Of a stretch of 6,009 nt of DNA, positions 4,393 to 6,009 are shown piece by piece. The position numbers and the translations under genes are program-made. This stretch comes from Chloroflexota bacterium. Its GTDB lineage: Bacteria; Chloroflexota; Dehalococcoidia; Lucifugimonadales; Lucifugimonadaceae. The notes under the pieces were generated by a model that saw only the letters and a program-made list of their open reading frames with translations, did not search any database and had not been told where the DNA came from. The stretch spans positions 1 to 6,009 of the forward strand of contig JACQUF010000283.1 in NCBI GenBank assembly GCA_016210435.1. The letters are read 5' to 3'. Every line of letters starts with the position of its first letter. Position 1 is the stretch's first letter.

Positions 4393-5169
4393 GTGCGGAT
4401 AGGACTGGTAATTGAGTACGACGGAACGGAGCTTTCTGGCTCGCAGCTTCAGGCGAATGGCCGGACGGTACAGGGAGAAATAGAAAAGGCGCTGGCGGCG
4501 CTATTTCAGGCCAGAATAAGGCCAAGAATGGCGAGCCGGACCGATGCCGGTGTGCACGCAAGGGGACAGGTAGCGGCCTTCGACATTGAAACGAAATTGG
4601 GAATGGTCACAGTACGCGACGCATTGAATCACTATCTACCCGAAGACATCGGTGTCCGCCATGCCGCGGCTGTTCCCGAGGGCTTCGATCCCCGCCGCCA
4701 TGCAATCTGCCGTGAATACGAATACACGATCAACGATGGACCCGTGGCGCCTCGATTGAACCGTCAAGTTGAAGCATGGGTCCGAGGCCCGCTGGACGAA
4801 CAGTCAATGGCGGAGGCCGCCCGCGAGTTCGTTGGTGTGCACGATTTCGCCGCTTTCTCGGGCGGCGCGACTCCGGACGGCACCAGCACCGTCCGCCGGA
4901 TGGAATACGCGGGAGTCACCCGAGACGGTGAGCGAGTCCGGGTGACCTTCCGTGCCAACGCCTTTCTGAACCAGCAGGCGCGGCGCATGGTGGGCACGCT
5001 TATAGAGGTGGGGTCATCGGCGCTGGCGCCCGCCAACGTAAAGAGGTTGATTGACCAGGCTGCGAAAGGTGCGGCGCAATCGGTAGCGCTCCCGCACGGT
5101 CTGTGTCTGAGCAGGATCGAATATCGTGACGCGGGACCATTCGGGCTTCCGGTCGTAGCCGAGGCGTGA
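4393..5169 (+). CDS. truA: tRNA pseudouridine(38-40) synthase TruA
   Basis: TruA isomerises uridines 38, 39 and 40 of the anticodon stem-loop to pseudouridine. The protein is 258 aa. The catalytic Asp51 lies in SRTDAGVHARGQV (48-60). Other family blocks are IEYDGTELSGSQLQ (7-20), FDPRRHAICREYEYTI (98-113) with the conserved Tyr near 109-111, HDFAAFS (150-156), ANAFLNQQARRMVGTLIEVG (188-207) and ALPHGLCLSRIEY (232-244). Position 17 is Ser where many TruA proteins have Trp or Phe (GWQ/GFQ). GTG 4393 directly follows an in-frame TGA (4390-4392), so no longer form is possible; GAGG (4381-4384) is 8 nt upstream. The stop is 1 nt from rplM, and GAGG (5161-5164) in its last codons serves rplM. Base use looks a little less GC-biased than the ribosomal genes. 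Confidence 0.96.
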   Translation: MRIGLVIEYDGTELSGSQLQANGRTVQGEIEKALAALFQARIRPRMASRTDAGVHARGQVAAFDIETKLGMVTVRDALNHYLPEDIGVRHAAAVPEGFDPRRHAICREYEYTINDGPVAPRLNRQVEAWVRGPLDEQSMAEAAREFVGVHDFAAFSGGATPDGTSTVRRMEYAGVTRDGERVRVTFRANAFLNQQARRMVGTLIEVGSSALAPANVKRLIDQAAKGAAQSVALPHGLCLSRIEYRDAGPFGLPVVAEA

Positions 5170-5170
5170 C

Positions 5171-5638
5171 ATGTTGCAAAAATTCAAGCCCTACAACCCG
5201 AGCCAGAACGACTTGAAGGGAAGCTGGCGTGTAATCGATGCCACCGACAAGATTCTCGGCCGTCTGGCATCTGAGGTGGCGGTCAAGCTGATGGGCAAGG
5301 ACAAACCCGGCTACGCGTCTCACCTGCTGTCTGGTGATTTCGTCGTGGTCACGAACGCCGCCAGGGTGAAGGTGACCGGTCGCAAGGCCGATCAGATGGT
5401 GTATGTGCGCCACAACCAGTACCCCGGGCATCGCAAGGAAGTTCCCTACGCCAAAGAGATCTCGCTTCATTCCGACCGGGTGATTCGCCACGCGGTCAGA
5501 GGGATGCTGCCTCGCACGAAACTCGGTGACCAGATGATCACTCGCCTGAAGGTATATCCAGGGCCCGAACATCCGCATTCCGCGCAGGTGAGGGGCGCCG
5601 CTGCCAACAAGCCATCGACCGGAGGAGAGACCAGGTGA
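5171..5638 (+). CDS. rplM: 50S ribosomal protein L13 (uL13)
   Basis: L13 is an early-assembling large-subunit protein that binds 23S rRNA. The protein is 155 aa, a little longer than the usual 142-150. It has an N-terminal lead (residues 1-18) and then WRVIDATDKILGRLASEVA (19-37), GDFVVVTNAARVKVTG (55-70), YVRHNQYPGHRKE (78-90), the AVRGMLPRTKLGDQM block (108-122) and the C-terminal LKVYPGPEHPHSAQ (126-139). The last 16 residues are a Gly/Ala/Lys-rich tail. ATG 5171 has GAGG (5161-5164) 6 nt upstream, inside the end of truA. The TGA overlaps the GTG start of rpsI by 4 nt (GTGA), the usual L13-S9 coupling. Identity is certain. Confidence 0.97.
   Translation: MLQKFKPYNPSQNDLKGSWRVIDATDKILGRLASEVAVKLMGKDKPGYASHLLSGDFVVVTNAARVKVTGRKADQMVYVRHNQYPGHRKEVPYAKEISLHSDRVIRHAVRGMLPRTKLGDQMITRLKVYPGPEHPHSAQVRGAAANKPSTGGETR
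5621..5627 (+). promoter_or_regulatory. Shine-Dalgarno GGAGGAG for rpsI, inside rplM
   Basis: GGAGGAG in the last codons of rplM lies 7 nt before GTG 5635. Together with the GTGA overlap it fixes the rpsI start. Confidence 0.75.
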
Positions 5639-6009
5639 CAACCGACCAGCGTTATTTCTACGGCACGGGCCGCCGCAAGACGGCTGTCGCACGGGTGCGC
5701 CTCTATCCGGGCCCTGGCGGGCTAATCGTCAATGGCAAGCCGGCGGAAGAGATCCTTGTGACCCCTTCTCGCATGGCGACTGCCCAGGGTCCGCTTCGCG
5801 CGGTGAAGATGCTTGGCCAGGTGTCGATCGTGGCGAAGGTCGATGGCGGCGGGGTCTCCGGGTGGGCGGGAGCGGTTTCGCACGGCATTTCACGAGCGCT
5901 TGTAAACATGGACGAAAACCTCCGCAAGGCGTTGCGGGACGGCGGGTTCCTGACCAGGGATCCGAGGGTCAAGGAAAGCAAGAAGTATGGTCTCAAGCGA
6001 GCGCGCAAG
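5635..6009 (+). CDS. rpsI: 30S ribosomal protein S9 (uS9), 3' end cut by the window
   Basis: S9 lies in the 30S head, and its C-terminal arginine contacts P-site tRNA. The window holds 125 codons and no stop. Family members run to about 130 aa and end in a motif like APQFSKR, so only a handful of residues should be missing. Visible blocks are FYGTGRRKTAVARVRLYPG (8-26), IVNGKPAEE (31-39), the GGGVSGWAGAVSHGISRAL loop (71-89), GGFLTRDPR (103-111) and ESKKYGLKRARK (114-125). GTG 5635 overlaps the rplM stop (GTGA) and has GGAGGAG 7 nt upstream. In the glycine-rich loop, Trp77 and Ser82 stand where GQAGAxRHG-type sequences usually have Gln and Arg. Identity is certain despite truncation. Confidence 0.96.
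   Translation, partial: MTTDQRYFYGTGRRKTAVARVRLYPGPGGLIVNGKPAEEILVTPSRMATAQGPLRAVKMLGQVSIVAKVDGGGVSGWAGAVSHGISRALVNMDENLRKALRDGGFLTRDPRVKESKKYGLKRARK

Noticed and set aside
1..6009. A novel multi-gene system, mobile element, CRISPR array or tRNA
   Set aside because: Every long + strand frame with consistent signals is a known housekeeping gene in conserved order. No direct-repeat arrays, integrase or transposase frames, or cloverleaf sequences were seen.

Overview
This window is a conserved bacterial translation/transcription gene cluster. All eleven recognisable genes are on the + strand: map - infA - rpmJ - rpsM - rpsK - rpsD - rpoA - rplQ - truA - rplM - rpsI (3' end cut by the window edge). 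A possible tail of one more gene lies before map. No mobile elements, CRISPR, tRNA/rRNA genes, defence or biosynthetic genes are visible. I did not find an undescribed protein system. The only unexplained content is RNA-scale structure in the spacers and one unusual gene start.

Organism: a GC-rich bacterium. The order map-infA-rpmJ-rpsM-rpsK-rpsD-rpoA-rplQ-truA-rplM-rpsI is the classic alpha-operon plus truA/L13/S9 arrangement of Gram-positive-type and Chloroflexota genomes. The protein style (IF1 opening [11 protein letters not shown], alpha-CTD with LSARTLNCLKRAGINRVGEVL, TruA with GSQ in place of GWQ) reminds me most of Chloroflexota, perhaps a Dehalococcoidia-like lineage. This is an impression from memory, not a computed placement.

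Layout. Positions 1-774: map, whose conserved N-terminus reads upstream of any standard start codon in the window. 807-1025: infA. 1026-1107: a spacer rich in inverted repeats, then the small rpmJ (1108-1224). 1225-1277: a spacer with a 9-bp palindrome, then rpsM (1278-1664) and rpsK (1673-2056), 8 nt apart. 2057-2136: an 80-nt spacer with a bulged hairpin, then rpsD (2137-2775). 2776-2867: a 92-nt spacer with two tandem hairpins, then rpoA (2868-3911), which overlaps rplQ (3901-4254) by 11 nt. 4255-4392: the longest spacer (138 nt), which can fold as a compact three-way junction. It is followed by truA (4393-5169), rplM (5171-5638) and rpsI (5635-end), which are packed with 1-nt or overlapping junctions typical of translational coupling.

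Functionally the genes form one growth-linked unit: start-site selection (IF1), small-subunit head and body proteins (S13, S11, S4, S9), large-subunit proteins (L36, L17, L13), the RNA polymerase alpha assembly subunit, N-terminal methionine removal (MAP) and tRNA pseudouridylation (TruA). No terminator with a T-run and no convincing sigma-70 promoter was seen, so the window probably lies inside one long transcript, with the spacer hairpins as candidate points of post-transcriptional control.
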